DNA from: Solirubrobacterales bacterium
GTDB taxonomy: Bacteria; Actinomycetota; Thermoleophilia; Solirubrobacterales; Solirubrobacteraceae
Length of the DNA: 40,411 bases
Direction of reading: 5' to 3'
Assembly (NCBI GenBank): GCA_027306855.1
Contig: DAHUYZ010000013.1
Location: 1-40,411, forward strand
Below, piece after piece: positions 14,944 to 24,603 of the stretch. The translations under genes were made by a program, and so were the position numbers. Each line of letters starts with the position of its first letter. Positions within the stretch are counted from its first letter, which is position 1. The notes beneath the pieces were generated by a model that was not told the origin of the DNA, did no database searches, and worked only from the letters and a program-made list of their open reading frames with translations.

Positions 14944-16362
14944 CTATCTGAGCAGGCGGCCATCAGGCTCGCCGCGCGCGGCCGCGATTACGCCGCGAGC
15001 CACGCCCTCCCACGACCAGCGCTCGCGCACGACGGAAACGAGCGCTTTCCGCGTACGCGCCTTCAGATCATCGCCGGCCCCGAGCCACGCGAGGACCCTC
15101 TCCGCGATCGCGCGTGAAGGGTCGTTGTCCAGGGAGAACGACAGCCACTCGGCCGCCCCGCGCGGAACGGCATCCGCGAGCGCCGCGCTCACCTCCGCAA
15201 GGCCCGAATGACTTGCGCTGATAGGAAGCACGCCACACGCCGCCGCCTCGACGGCGACCATCCCGAACGCCTCGGGGAACGTGCTCGGCACAACCAGCGC
15301 CTCACAAAGCGCCAGCACGTCGGCGAGCTCGTCGTGGTCGAGCCTGCCCGTGAAGATCACGCTCTCGCCCAGCGGCGCCGCCAGCGCCTGCAGCCGCTCC
15401 TGCTCTCCGCCGAACCCGATCACGAGCAGCCTCGCATGCGGACGGCGCTCCAGCACGAGCGGCCAGGCGCCCAGCAACAGGTCGACGCCCTTGGCCGCGA
15501 TCAGCTTGCCGACAAACGCGACCAGCTCGCCATCGCCGTCGAGCACACGCTCCAGCGCATCGGCGACAGATCGCTCGTCGCGGGCGAAGGCACCCTCGGT
15601 GTCGGCGGCGGTAGCGCTCTCGTGACGCATACGCCCAATCAGATCGGATACCGCTCGGTCCGCCTGCTCGGGGGGGCGCGGCGCAAAGCGCTCGACGTCA
15701 ACCCCAGGCGGGCCCAGCCTCGTGCGCTTGCGCAGCTCTGGATCTCCAAGCGCCTCGAACAGACTCTCAGCGGTGTGGTTCGAGCCGACCAGAACCGTCC
15801 GTGCTCGAGCCAGACCCTCGCGCGCGTAGCGGAGAAACCGCTGCGGTTCGGGCTTGACGGTGTACTCGAGCGCGCTGCCGTGGACCTTGACCGCGTAAGG
15901 GACCTCGTTTTCGAGCGCTCTGGCGAGGATCGCCGGCCCCATCACGAGATGGTTCGCCAGCGCCACGTCCGGGCGCACGCGTGCCGCCACCTCGCGGACG
16001 GCCCGCGCGTTGGCCTCGACGTAAACGGCCACCTCCTCGTCGCTGCACTGCGCGAACGTCTTCGCCTGCACGCCCTCGTAGCGGTCGTACACATACACGG
16101 GCAGGAGCCCCCCAATGTTCGGCCGGTAGACGGCCCAGCTGCCGCCGTCCGCGTCTGACAAGCGCCCCGTTGGCCGGACGCGCAACTCACCGGAATCCCA
16201 GTCCCCCATCGCGTCGACGAACGGCTGGCGCTCGGGATGGCGGTCCTGGCTGAACAGGTGCACTTCGTGGCCGAGCTTGACCAGCGCCTCGGCAAGGCGC
16301 GCGTTGTAGACGTTGGACCCCGTCCCGCTCAGTAGGTAGCCGTGGAAGATCAGCACGCGCAT
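14944..16362 (-). CDS. Glycosyltransferase family 4 protein
   Basis: The protein of about 472 residues begins MRVLIFHGYLLSGTGSNVYN, a GT4 N-terminus with a glycine-rich nucleotide-sugar loop. The C-terminal Rossmann domain contains VAFVGKLIAAKGVDLLL and the retaining-GT motif VVPSTFPEAFGMVAVEAAACG with the E-x7-E pattern. It transfers a sugar from a nucleotide donor in the cytoplasm; acceptor and product are unknown and no capsule or wall cluster surrounds it. The ATG at 16362 is preferred over one at 16401 because it matches the family start; no ribosome-binding sequence is clear. It is divergent from the zinc-ribbon gene. Confidence 0.9.
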   Translation of the reverse strand: MRVLIFHGYLLSGTGSNVYNARLAEALVKLGHEVHLFSQDRHPERQPFVDAMGDWDSGELRVRPTGRLSDADGGSWAVYRPNIGGLLPVYVYDRYEGVQAKTFAQCSDEEVAVYVEANARAVREVAARVRPDVALANHLVMGPAILARALENEVPYAVKVHGSALEYTVKPEPQRFLRYAREGLARARTVLVGSNHTAESLFEALGDPELRKRTRLGPPGVDVERFAPRPPEQADRAVSDLIGRMRHESATAADTEGAFARDERSVADALERVLDGDGELVAFVGKLIAAKGVDLLLGAWPLVLERRPHARLLVIGFGGEQERLQALAAPLGESVIFTGRLDHDELADVLALCEALVVPSTFPEAFGMVAVEAAACGVLPISASHSGLAEVSAALADAVPRGAAEWLSFSLDNDPSRAIAERVLAWLGAGDDLKARTRKALVSVVRERWSWEGVARGVIAAARGEPDGRLLR

Positions 16363-16386
16363 GGGCCCGGGGAGCCTATCTTTCGC

Positions 16387-16392
16387 TAGAGT
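16387..16392 (+). promoter_or_regulatory. -10 box of a leaderless gene
   Basis: TAGAGT ends 7 nt before the ATG at 16400, the spacing expected when transcription begins at the start codon. No ribosome-binding sequence is present. Confidence 0.45.
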
Positions 16393-16399
16393 GCCGGCC

Positions 16400-16663
16400 A
16401 TGAACGAGCGCTACCGTCTGCGCAGCCCGTCCAGCGGGCGGGAGATCCTCGTGGAGGCCGAGCCCGGCGAGATCTACCTCGACAGGGAGTCAGGGGAGCG
16501 GATGGAAATCGTCGGTAAGATGCTGCCGCTCGCCCCCTCCACGTCGAAGCTGCCGTGGGCGGTCGAGACGCTGCGTTTCTGCCCGTGGTGCGACCAGCTC
16601 GCGCAGCGCGACCTGAACGACTGCCCCACGTGCGCAAGGCGCATGGGGCCGCTCGGCGACTGA
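16400..16663 (+). CDS. Small zinc-ribbon protein of unknown function
   Basis: The 87-residue protein has a beta-rich N-terminal half (SGREILVEAEPGEIYLDRESGERM) and two CxxC pairs at its end, CPWC and CPTC, 13 residues apart, which should bind one zinc ion. I do not recognise a named family. The ATG at 16400 is chosen because a TAGAGT box lies 7 nt upstream. It is followed 7 nt later by a lipoprotein gene and may be co-transcribed with it. Confidence 0.7.
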   Translation: MNERYRLRSPSSGREILVEAEPGEIYLDRESGERMEIVGKMLPLAPSTSKLPWAVETLRFCPWCDQLAQRDLNDCPTCARRMGPLGD

Positions 16664-16670
16664 GCTTGCC

Positions 16671-17111
16671 ATGAGCATCCCGCGCTCTCGCATCGCCACG
16701 CTCGCGGCGAGCGCGCTCGTCCTGCTGAGCTCCGTCGGGCTCAGCGCGTGCGGCGGTAGCAAGGTCTCAGACGTGACCCCCAAGAGCACGCCTGACATAA
16801 CGCCCCCGAACGACACTTCGGCGGAAAAGGAAGCGAGCGAAACGACTTCGACGTCAACCACATCGACCGCGACGACGGCGACGAGCGGCGAAGGCTCCTC
16901 GGGCTCGTCCACGAGCACGAGCGAAAGCGGCGCTGAAGGGTCCTCCGGCGAAAGCACGACCTCCGGCGAAAGCAGCGCCGGCGGCGGTACCTCCGCGGGG
17001 AGCTCGGGTGGCGCCTCCAGCGAAAAAGCGGCGACCGGCGGCGAAAAAGCCGGTGGCGGAGAAGGCGCTTCGAGCCCGACCGGCGGCGCAAGCGCGCCCT
17101 CAGGCCACTAG
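16671..17111 (+). CDS. Ser/Thr/Gly-rich low-complexity lipoprotein
   Basis: The 146-residue protein has a signal peptide with lipobox LSAC (Cys about 27). After about residue 50 it is nearly all Ser, Thr, Gly, Ala and Glu, built from degenerate units such as SGESTTSGESSAGGG. Such tails are flexible, surface-exposed and often glycosylated in actinobacteria; no folded domain is visible. At DNA level the unit GGCGAAAGC recurs, so the tail probably expands and contracts. It begins 7 nt after the zinc-ribbon gene. Function unknown. Confidence 0.75.
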   Translation: MSIPRSRIATLAASALVLLSSVGLSACGGSKVSDVTPKSTPDITPPNDTSAEKEASETTSTSTTSTATTATSGEGSSGSSTSTSESGAEGSSGESTTSGESSAGGGTSAGSSGGASSEKAATGGEKAGGGEGASSPTGGASAPSGH

Positions 17112-17166
17112 CCGCCAGCGGGTCGCCGGCCAAGGCAGGCAGTTGACGGTCCGCTCACCCCGCGTG

Positions 17167-17197
17167 GCGTCCTCGGTACGCGAGCGACCGAGGACGC
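17167..17197. terminator. Perfect inverted repeat between convergent genes
   Basis: GCGTCCTCGGT (17167-17177) and ACCGAGGACGC (17187-17197) form an 11-bp stem with a 9-nt loop, between convergent genes ending at 17111 and 17222. The right arm is part of the 17-nt sequence shared with 13962-13978. There is no T-tract. Confidence 0.55.
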
Positions 17198-17221
17198 AGC
17201 ATGGCGCCGGCCGGCGGCCCG

Positions 17222-17896
17222 CTAGGGCGTGGAGATCAAGGTCGCGCTGTAAGTCAGTCGCGCGGTCGTGTACAGGCAGGTGTACTGAACGGCGACGCCG
17301 ATCTGCGTGTGCGCGGTCTGAGTGCCGGTCGTCGAGCACTGCTTCTTGGGCCGGCTCGCGCGCCAGGACGTGGCGTTGCTGAAGCCGAGCGCCAGCGCGG
17401 GGGCCCATGAGGGCACGCTGAGCGCCACGATGTCGCCCTTCTTGACGGGGATCGTCGTGGCCAGCGGGAACTGGGCGGTCATACCAAAGTAGGACTGGAG
17501 CTGCACGAGCGGGCTCTGAGCGATCAGCTTGTAGGAGAGGTGGGGCTTGCGCTGGGGCCGCAGGATCGCGATTCCGGCGCTGGCCGGCCCGCCCTCGTTG
17601 GCATTGAAGAACTTGATCTGGGTCGCGTTCGGCTTGCCGAGCGAGATCGTCCAGGCGACGACGACGCCGTCGCGCGGCGCTGCAAGCGGGCTGCGCATCG
17701 ATTCGACCTTGACCTGAAAGCCGGTCGTGCGGCTGACCGCAAGGCACGATGGCGTGGGGCAGCTGGGAACGGTCGGCGGGGTCGTGGCGGGGATGACTCC
17801 GACTTCGGTGAGCTGGGCAGTCGAGGCGGCTGGGAGCGCAAGAGCCAGCACAAGCCCGCCGAGAAGCGCTTGGGATATCGATCTCATATGCGGCAT
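17222..17896 (-). CDS. Secreted protein of unknown function
   Basis: The 224-residue protein has a signal peptide (ALLGGLVLALALPAASTAQ, cleavage likely after residue 27). The mature part is beta-rich, with four cysteines (SCPTPSC early, KKQC and YTC late) that could form disulfides. I recognise no family. Start is uncertain: ATG at 17896 or the in-frame ATG at 17887. It stands alone between the convergent hairpin and the HIT gene. Confidence 0.65.
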   Translation of the reverse strand: MPHMRSISQALLGGLVLALALPAASTAQLTEVGVIPATTPPTVPSCPTPSCLAVSRTTGFQVKVESMRSPLAAPRDGVVVAWTISLGKPNATQIKFFNANEGGPASAGIAILRPQRKPHLSYKLIAQSPLVQLQSYFGMTAQFPLATTIPVKKGDIVALSVPSWAPALALGFSNATSWRASRPKKQCSTTGTQTAHTQIGVAVQYTCLYTTARLTYSATLISTP

Positions 17897-17948
17897 TGAA
17901 CAGGAAACACGGAGATTGAGACGAGGTATCGGTTCGACGCGAGCGCGC

Positions 17949-18374
17949 CTATTCCCCCATGCTCTCCTCGGAAAGAGCCCGGGCGGCGGAGGCGATCGCG
18001 ACTGGATCTCCCGGCGTGGGCAGCCACGGCAGCGTTAGCGGATCGCTCTCATAACGAGGGATCACGTGCAGATGGAAGTGGAAGACGGTCTGCCAGGCAG
18101 CCGCGCCGCACGAGTTGAGCACGTTTACCCCATCGGCGCCCAGTCGCTCCTTTACGCGCGTGGCCATGCGCTGAGCGCTCGCCGTCACCGCCGCCAACTC
18201 AGGCGGCTCGATGCTGAGCAAATCATGCGCGTGCTCACGCGGCACGACCAGCAGGTGGCCTCGAGTGGCGGGGTTGATGTCCATGAAGGACACGGTGCGC
18301 TCGTCTTCGTCGACGATCGTCGCCGGCAGCTCGCCCGCCACGATCTTGCAGAAGATGCAGCCATCCTCGGTCAC
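17949..18374 (-). CDS. HIT family protein (histidine triad hydrolase)
   Basis: The 141-residue protein begins VTEDGCIFCKIVAGELPA and contains the histidine triad HFHLHVIPRY near residue 100. HIT proteins of this group hydrolyse adenosine phosphoramidates or related nucleotide conjugates in the cytoplasm. The GTG start fits the family's usual N-terminus (CIFCKI within the first ten residues), and a TAGGAT box lies 9 nt upstream. It follows cca on the same strand, 35 nt after its stop. Confidence 0.93.
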   Translation of the reverse strand: MTEDGCIFCKIVAGELPATIVDEDERTVSFMDINPATRGHLLVVPREHAHDLLSIEPPELAAVTASAQRMATRVKERLGADGVNVLNSCGAAAWQTVFHFHLHVIPRYESDPLTLPWLPTPGDPVAIASAARALSEESMGE

Positions 18375-18383
18375 AGCGGGCCA

Positions 18384-18389
18384 ATCCTA
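18384..18389 (-). promoter_or_regulatory. -10 box before the HIT gene
   Basis: On the minus strand TAGGAT ends 9 nt before the GTG start at 18374. No ribosome-binding sequence is seen, so a leaderless transcript is likely. Confidence 0.4.
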
Positions 18390-18409
18390 TCCGCAGGGCG
18401 CTCCCCGGT

Positions 18410-19849
18410 TCACGGATCGCTGCGAGTGGGCGCCCTGCCTGTTCGAGAACGCACGAGCTCGACCGCCTGCTCACGCGTGAGGACATCGCCCGCATACTGA
18501 GCCTTCCTGAGCTCCTCCAAAAGCTGCCCGATGCACGGTCCGGGGTCGACGTCCAGCTCGCGCGCTAGCTCATCGCCCCGCAGAAGCGGCACGGGCTGGC
18601 CCTGCTCGCGCCAGCGCAGCGCGTCTGCCAGCATCGCGCGCGCGAGTCTGAGGTGCGCTTGGATCGACTCCTCGGCGCGGTCTCCCCTGGTCGCAAGCCG
18701 GTCGCAGACCGATAGGAGCGTCACGTCGACCTCGACCGGCTCGCACGCGCGCAGGTAGTCGAACGCCGTCGCTCGATCGAGCGGCTGGTGCTCGTGCACG
18801 AGGAAGCCGAGCCGCAGGTGGTTGCGCACGAGCGCGGCGACATGCTCGCGCAGGCGCACGCTGGCCTTCAAACGAGCCATCGCCTCGAGCGCAAGCTCTG
18901 CGCCGAGCACGTCGTGGCCGATGAACGTCACTCGCCCGTCGCCCGCACGAACGGCGCGTGTTGCGGGCTTGGCCGCGTCGTGCAGCAGCGCTCCCCAGCG
19001 CAGAGCGTCCCCCCGCGTGAGCTCGTCGGCAAGCGGCTCATCGAGCAGCGCGGCGACAGCGGCGGCATGCTCCGAGCCGACCGCCTCGGCGGGATCGGCC
19101 TGCAGCGCCATCACGCCTTCGAGCACCTCGACGGTGTGCCCGTACACGTCGCGGTGGTGATAGCGGCTCTGAATGACGCCACGCAGCGCGTCGACCTCGG
19201 GGAGCGCGTGGAGCAGCGCTCCGAGCTTGCCCATCAGCTCCAGGCCATGTGGCGCCCTCGACGACGCGACGATGCGCCGCAGCTCCAAGAAGATTCGCTC
19301 CGCCGCGACACGATCGAGATCGGGAGCGCTCTTACACGCGGCGAGGACCGTAGCGGGCTCTGGCTCGAGCTCGAGCTCGACCGCGACGCGCGCTAGGCGC
19401 AGGACGCGCAGCGGGTCGTCCGCGAACGCGTGCTCGCCGACCATCCGCAGCCTGCCCGCTTGCAGGTCCGAGAGGCCGTCGAACGGGTCGATCGGCTCTC
19501 CTTCATCGAGCGGCTGCGCGATCGCGTTGACGGTGAAGTCGCGCAGCGCCAGATCAGCCTGCAGCGAGTCGCCGCGTAAAGCCTCGACGTCGAACTGAAA
19601 GGAGCCGTCGCGCGCCATCACCCTGAAGGCTCCGAACGCCTCCGACAGCGCGAAGCACGCCGCCGGGCTGCCGGACTCGCGGGCATGGCGCGCGAGCAAG
19701 CGAGCGGCCTCGCCAGGATCGCCATCGACGATCAGGTCGAGGTCGGCGCTCGTACGGCCAAGCAGATTGTCTCGCACCGCGCCGCCGACGAGCCACGCCT
19801 CGCGCCCCGCGAGCGCCGCTCTGGCGATCTGAAGCGCACCGGCGCTCAT
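18410..19849 (-). CDS. CCA tRNA nucleotidyltransferase / poly(A) polymerase family
   Basis: The 479-residue class II nucleotidyltransferase adds or repairs the CCA end of tRNAs. Visible motifs are WLVGGAVRDNLLGR and DLDLIVDG (the metal-binding Asp pair), RDFTVNAIA, and DPLRVLRLARVAVEL (template-reading helix). A C-terminal HD domain follows, with GHTVEVLEGV and LLHDAAKP. The tRNA-Leu in this window has no encoded CCA, so such an enzyme is needed. The start overlaps the alr stop by 4 nt, so the two are translationally coupled. A CCA enzyme cannot be told from a poly(A) polymerase by these motifs alone. Confidence 0.92.
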   Translation of the reverse strand: MSAGALQIARAALAGREAWLVGGAVRDNLLGRTSADLDLIVDGDPGEAARLLARHARESGSPAACFALSEAFGAFRVMARDGSFQFDVEALRGDSLQADLALRDFTVNAIAQPLDEGEPIDPFDGLSDLQAGRLRMVGEHAFADDPLRVLRLARVAVELELEPEPATVLAACKSAPDLDRVAAERIFLELRRIVASSRAPHGLELMGKLGALLHALPEVDALRGVIQSRYHHRDVYGHTVEVLEGVMALQADPAEAVGSEHAAAVAALLDEPLADELTRGDALRWGALLHDAAKPATRAVRAGDGRVTFIGHDVLGAELALEAMARLKASVRLREHVAALVRNHLRLGFLVHEHQPLDRATAFDYLRACEPVEVDVTLLSVCDRLATRGDRAEESIQAHLRLARAMLADALRWREQGQPVPLLRGDELARELDVDPGPCIGQLLEELRKAQYAGDVLTREQAVELVRSRTGRAPTRSDP

Positions 19850-21015
19850 GCCGGCTCAGCGGCAGGCGGCGCGTCGACTTCCTGCGCCTCCAAGGGCTCG
19901 CCGTCACGGTGGTAGACGCGCGGCACGCGTCTGGTCAGACCGCACGTGATCTCGTAGTTGATCGTCTCCAGGCGCTTTGCCACGTCCTCGGCGGTGATCC
20001 GCTCGTGTCCCTGGCGCCCGACGAGCACGGCCTGAGAGCCACGCAGACGCGCGCTGTCCGTGGAAGGCCCGAGATCGACGGTCATGTTGTCCATGCTCAC
20101 CGTCCCCACGAGCGGATGGCGAGCTCCGTCGACCAAGACCTCCGCGTTGTTCGAGAGCCCCCGACGCCAGCCGTCGCCGTAGCCGACCGGCAACACCCCC
20201 AGATGGGTGGAGCGTTCGGCGACGAAGCTCCGTCCGTAACCGGCGCTCTCGCCCGGCGCGCACGACTTGACCTCGGCTATGTAGGAGATCAGCTCCAGCG
20301 CAGGCTCCAGGTCCCACGCGAAGGGGTCCTCCCAGAACGGGTCCATCCCGTAGACGGCTATCCCGCAACGGACCATGTCGAAGTGGGCGCGCGGCTCGCG
20401 CAGAGCGGCGGCGCTGTTGGCGGCGTGAACCACCACGTCTGGATGCGCGGCCTTGATCTGGGCGGTCCAGTCGGTGAACAGCCGCAGCTGATGCTCGAAG
20501 AACCCATCAGCGCCGTCGTCGGCCGTCGCGAAATGGGTCATCGCGCCGGCAAGCTCCACCCTGGGCTCGCTCGCCGCCAGCTCGATGACCCGCGACGCCT
20601 GCAGCGGATCGCGAGTGCCGAGCCGACCCATGCCGGTGTCGAGCTTGACGTGCACGCGGCCTCCCCCCGCTTCGCCGACCGCGCGAACGTGCTGCTCGGT
20701 CCACACGACCACATCGGCCTGCGCGTCGAGCGCCTCGCGCAACTCGCACTCGCTGAGCGCGCCCATCACGAGCAGGGGCGTGTCTTCGATCCCTGCTTGG
20801 CGAAGCTCCAAGGCCTCGCGCGAGCCCGCCACCGCCAGACGCGAGGCGCCGCCCTCCAGGGCTGCCCGGGCGCTTGCGGGGGCGCCGTGACCGTAGCCGT
20901 CGGCCTTGACGACCACACACAGCTCGCAGCCCTCGCGTAAGCGGGCCTTCAGGCGGGCGCAGTTGCGTTCGATCGCGCTCACGTTGACGCGCGCGATGAC
21001 CCGGCGATCGCTCAT
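19846..21015 (-). CDS. alr: Alanine racemase
   Basis: This PLP enzyme makes D-alanine for peptidoglycan. The 389-residue protein has the PLP-lysine motif VVKADGYGHGA (near residue 40), the catalytic Tyr in AGYGRSFVAERS, and the C-terminal MDNMTVDLG typical of fold-type III alanine racemases. A strong AAAGGGAGG sequence precedes the ATG. The start overlaps the nnrD stop by 4 nt and the end overlaps cca by 4 nt, so nnrD-alr-cca form one coupled transcript. nnrD-alr is a common actinobacterial pair. Confidence 0.97.
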   Translation of the reverse strand: MSDRRVIARVNVSAIERNCARLKARLREGCELCVVVKADGYGHGAPASARAALEGGASRLAVAGSREALELRQAGIEDTPLLVMGALSECELREALDAQADVVVWTEQHVRAVGEAGGGRVHVKLDTGMGRLGTRDPLQASRVIELAASEPRVELAGAMTHFATADDGADGFFEHQLRLFTDWTAQIKAAHPDVVVHAANSAAALREPRAHFDMVRCGIAVYGMDPFWEDPFAWDLEPALELISYIAEVKSCAPGESAGYGRSFVAERSTHLGVLPVGYGDGWRRGLSNNAEVLVDGARHPLVGTVSMDNMTVDLGPSTDSARLRGSQAVLVGRQGHERITAEDVAKRLETINYEITCGLTRRVPRVYHRDGEPLEAQEVDAPPAAEPA

Positions 21016-22556
21016 GTATCCCTCCCTTTGCGCCGCACGCGCGCGCGGGGCAGCGCGGCGATCACGTCGCTTGCGATCACGCCCTCGGCCGCTCCGACTT
21101 CTCGCGCCGCGTGGCGGGCGGCCTCACAGTGCAGGTAAACGCCGGCCGCGGCGGCCGTGAACGCGTCGAGGCCCTGCGCCAGCAACGCCGCGATCGTGCC
21201 CGTGAGCACGTCGCCTGTGCCGGCGCTCGCAAGCGATGGGCATGCGCCACGGCTGATCGCGACGCGCCCTGATGGGTCGACGACCAGCGTGTCGTCCCCC
21301 TTCAGCACGACAACCGCGCCGAACCGCTCAGCCGCGAGACGCGCATGGCTCAGTCGCTCTCTTCCGACATCCTCGCTCGATACGCCAAGCAGTCGGCCCA
21401 GCTCACCGCCGTGAGGGGTCAAGACGGTCGGATGGTCACGGCTCGCCAGGTCCGCGAGGCGCGTCGCGTGGGCGTTCAGACCATCGGCGTCGATCACCAC
21501 CGGCAGCGGCGCCCTGAGCGCAACCTGCCGTGCCAGCGACGCAGCCCCGTCCTCACGACCCAGACCGGGACCGAGCGCCAGCGCGTCGGCCCGTTCGAGC
21601 GCTTCGAGCGCGGACTCGACTCCCCCCTCGCTGAGCGAGCCCCGAGAGTCGGGCAGGGCACGCGTCATGACCTCCATCAGCTGGGTGTCGACGATCGTGG
21701 CCAACGACCCCGGAACGCACGCCGTCACGTACCCGGCGCCGGCCCTCATCGCGGCTAGCGCAGCCATCGCGGGCGCCCCCATCAGCCCGGTGCAGCCGCC
21801 GAGCACGACGACGTGCCCGCTCGTGAACTTGGTCGAGCGCGCCGTCCTGACAGGCAGCAGATCGAGGATCGCGGCTCCGATCAGGCCGATGTCCGTGTCG
21901 TGCGGCGCCCCCCTCGGTATGCCGATATCGATCACGGTCGTATCGCCGGCGTGCAGCTTGCCAGGCTGAACCCAAAGGCCGGGCTTTGCGAGGTGTAAGG
22001 TCGCAGTCACGTCGGCCACAACGGCTACCCCACCGACTGCGCCAGACGAGGCATCGACGCCGCTTGGGACGTCCACAGCGACGACGGCGCCGGGGGCGAT
22101 GTTGATGGCCTCGATCGCCTTTGCCACGGCGCCGTGCGGCTCGTCGGAGAATCCGGTGCCGAGCAGCGAGTCCACGATGACCGTCGCGCCGGCGATCGCA
22201 TCGCGCGCAGAGGGCTCGTCGAAGGTCACGGGCTCCTCGCCCGGCAGGCGCTTCAGGTTCGCGGCCGCGTCTGGGGACAGCTCGTCGGGCGGGGCGATCA
22301 GGACGACGGCGACCGCGCGACCGTGCTCGCGCAACAGCCGTGCCACTACGAGGCCGTCCCCGCCGTTGTTGCCCTTGCCGCATACGACGGCGAGGAGGCC
22401 GTCGGCCGCGACGCGCTCGAGCGTCCGCGCCACGCCTTCGCCCGCGCGCTCCATCAAATCGAGCGAGGGGACGCCCTGGTCCTCGATCGCCCAGCGGTCG
22501 ACCGCGCGCATCCGGGGCGCGTCGAGAAGCGGCTCGCACCAGTGGGGAAGGCTCAC
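21012..22556 (-). CDS. nnrD: Bifunctional NAD(P)H-hydrate epimerase / ADP-dependent NAD(P)H-hydrate dehydratase
   Basis: This enzyme repairs NAD(P)H damaged by hydration. The 514-residue protein has an N-terminal YjeF-type epimerase domain (about 1-215, with GKGNNGGDGLVVARLL) and a C-terminal ribokinase-like dehydratase domain (about 225-510, with VVLGGCTGLMGAPAMAA, LTPHGGELGRLLG and the Asp-containing SAGTGDVLTG). The GTG start lies 9 nt after a TAGGAT box and gives the normal family N-terminus (DAPRMRAVDRWAIE). A 136-nt gap with no recognisable gene separates it from glmS. Confidence 0.95.
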   Translation of the reverse strand: MSLPHWCEPLLDAPRMRAVDRWAIEDQGVPSLDLMERAGEGVARTLERVAADGLLAVVCGKGNNGGDGLVVARLLREHGRAVAVVLIAPPDELSPDAAANLKRLPGEEPVTFDEPSARDAIAGATVIVDSLLGTGFSDEPHGAVAKAIEAINIAPGAVVAVDVPSGVDASSGAVGGVAVVADVTATLHLAKPGLWVQPGKLHAGDTTVIDIGIPRGAPHDTDIGLIGAAILDLLPVRTARSTKFTSGHVVVLGGCTGLMGAPAMAALAAMRAGAGYVTACVPGSLATIVDTQLMEVMTRALPDSRGSLSEGGVESALEALERADALALGPGLGREDGAASLARQVALRAPLPVVIDADGLNAHATRLADLASRDHPTVLTPHGGELGRLLGVSSEDVGRERLSHARLAAERFGAVVVLKGDDTLVVDPSGRVAISRGACPSLASAGTGDVLTGTIAALLAQGLDAFTAAAAGVYLHCEAARHAAREVGAAEGVIASDVIAALPRARVRRKGRDT

Positions 22557-22565
22557 TGGGTAGCG

Positions 22566-22571
22566 ATCCTA
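22566..22571 (-). promoter_or_regulatory. -10 box before nnrD
   Basis: On the minus strand TAGGAT ends 9 nt before the GTG start at 22556, with no ribosome-binding sequence between. Leaderless transcription of the nnrD-alr-cca unit is likely. Confidence 0.45.
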
Positions 22572-22692
22572 ACGGCGGATAGGGCCGTGACCGGCATTCC
22601 GTCTTCGAGCCTGCGAGCGCTCTGCTTCTCGTTGTTCCCTTCGACCGCTCCGCGCGCTCCGGCGGTTGGCGCGACCGACCGTCCGGGCCGGC

Positions 22693-24576
<1,884 letters not shown>

Positions 24577-24583
24577 CGCGACG

Positions 24584-24589
24584 ACGATA
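24584..24589 (-). promoter_or_regulatory. -10 box of leaderless glmS
   Basis: On the minus strand TATCGT ends 7 nt before the GTG of glmS. Because GlmS must begin Met-Cys, the start codon is certain and leaves no room for a ribosome-binding site; this is the clearest leaderless case in the window. Confidence 0.55.
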
Positions 24590-24603
24590 CCAGCGGGCCC
24601 ACG

